DNA of 14,209 bases from ZC4RG35 sp041747855 (lineage in GTDB: Bacteria > Actinomycetota > Acidimicrobiia > Spongiisociales > ZC4RG35), in NCBI GenBank assembly GCA_041747855.1, contig JBGTEJ010000095.1:1-14209 (forward strand), written 5' to 3'. The notes under the pieces are model-generated. The model was not told where the DNA came from. It ran no database searches and saw only the letters and a list, made by a program, of their open reading frames with translations. Below are positions 14,198 through 14,209 of the stretch, piece by piece (the first letter of the stretch is position 1; each line of letters begins with the position of its first letter). The position numbers and the translations under genes were made by a program.

Positions 14198-14209
14198 ACC
14201 GTGAGAGTC

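Noticed and set aside
14201..14209. GTG AGA GTC at the very end could begin another gene (Met-Arg-Val, as in QueA, which often follows ruvB).
   Set aside because: Only three codons are visible and there is no ribosome binding site, so no gene can be supported.

Overview
This is a gene-dense, high-GC chromosomal segment with 13 protein-coding genes, no RNA genes, no CRISPR array and no insertion sequence that I can see. The order thrS ... pgsA - acyltransferase - pimA - pdxS - pdxT - yebC - ruvC - ruvA - ruvB is the classic actinobacterial arrangement known from Mycobacterium. The differences from Mycobacterium (no HIT-domain gene after thrS, an inserted fusA2-gltA pair, an inserted HNH gene) suggest a non-mycobacterial, perhaps deep-branching, actinobacterium such as an Acidimicrobiia-like lineage. 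That placement is inference from gene order and base composition only.

Layout. (1) 67-2489, + strand: threonyl-tRNA synthetase, followed with a 4-base overlap by an unrecognised two-helix membrane protein. (2) 2533-5879, - strand: an EF-G2-type translational GTPase and, 11 bases later, citrate synthase, converging on the thrS unit. (3) 5962-10694, + strand: a tight six-gene unit. It comprises three phosphatidylinositol mannoside (PIM) type lipid genes (phosphatidylinositol phosphate synthase, acyltransferase, PimA), the two subunits of the PLP synthase (PdxS, PdxT) and YebC. (4) 10795-11963: a DUF222-HNH (13E12 family) gene with its own promoter. (5) 12132-14197: ruvC-ruvA-ruvB, encoding Holliday-junction processing.

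The most notable signal is regulatory. Two nearly identical LexA/SOS-type operators, GAAC-N4-GTTC, sit at 10813-10824 and 12126-12137. The first covers the -10 element of a TTGTTT-17 bp-TATGTT promoter placed so that transcription would start at or next to the ATG of the HNH gene. The second is a perfect 12-base palindrome that contains the ruvC start codon itself. The right-hand part of the window therefore reads as a DNA-damage-inducible block in which a nuclease-like gene has been placed beside, and under the same kind of control as, the Holliday-junction resolvasome.

Most other content is conserved housekeeping. Start codons were corrected for the acyltransferase (GTG 6528), pdxS (GTG 8491), ruvC (ATG 12132) and ruvA (ATG 12614), using stop-start overlaps, Shine-Dalgarno spacing and family N-termini.
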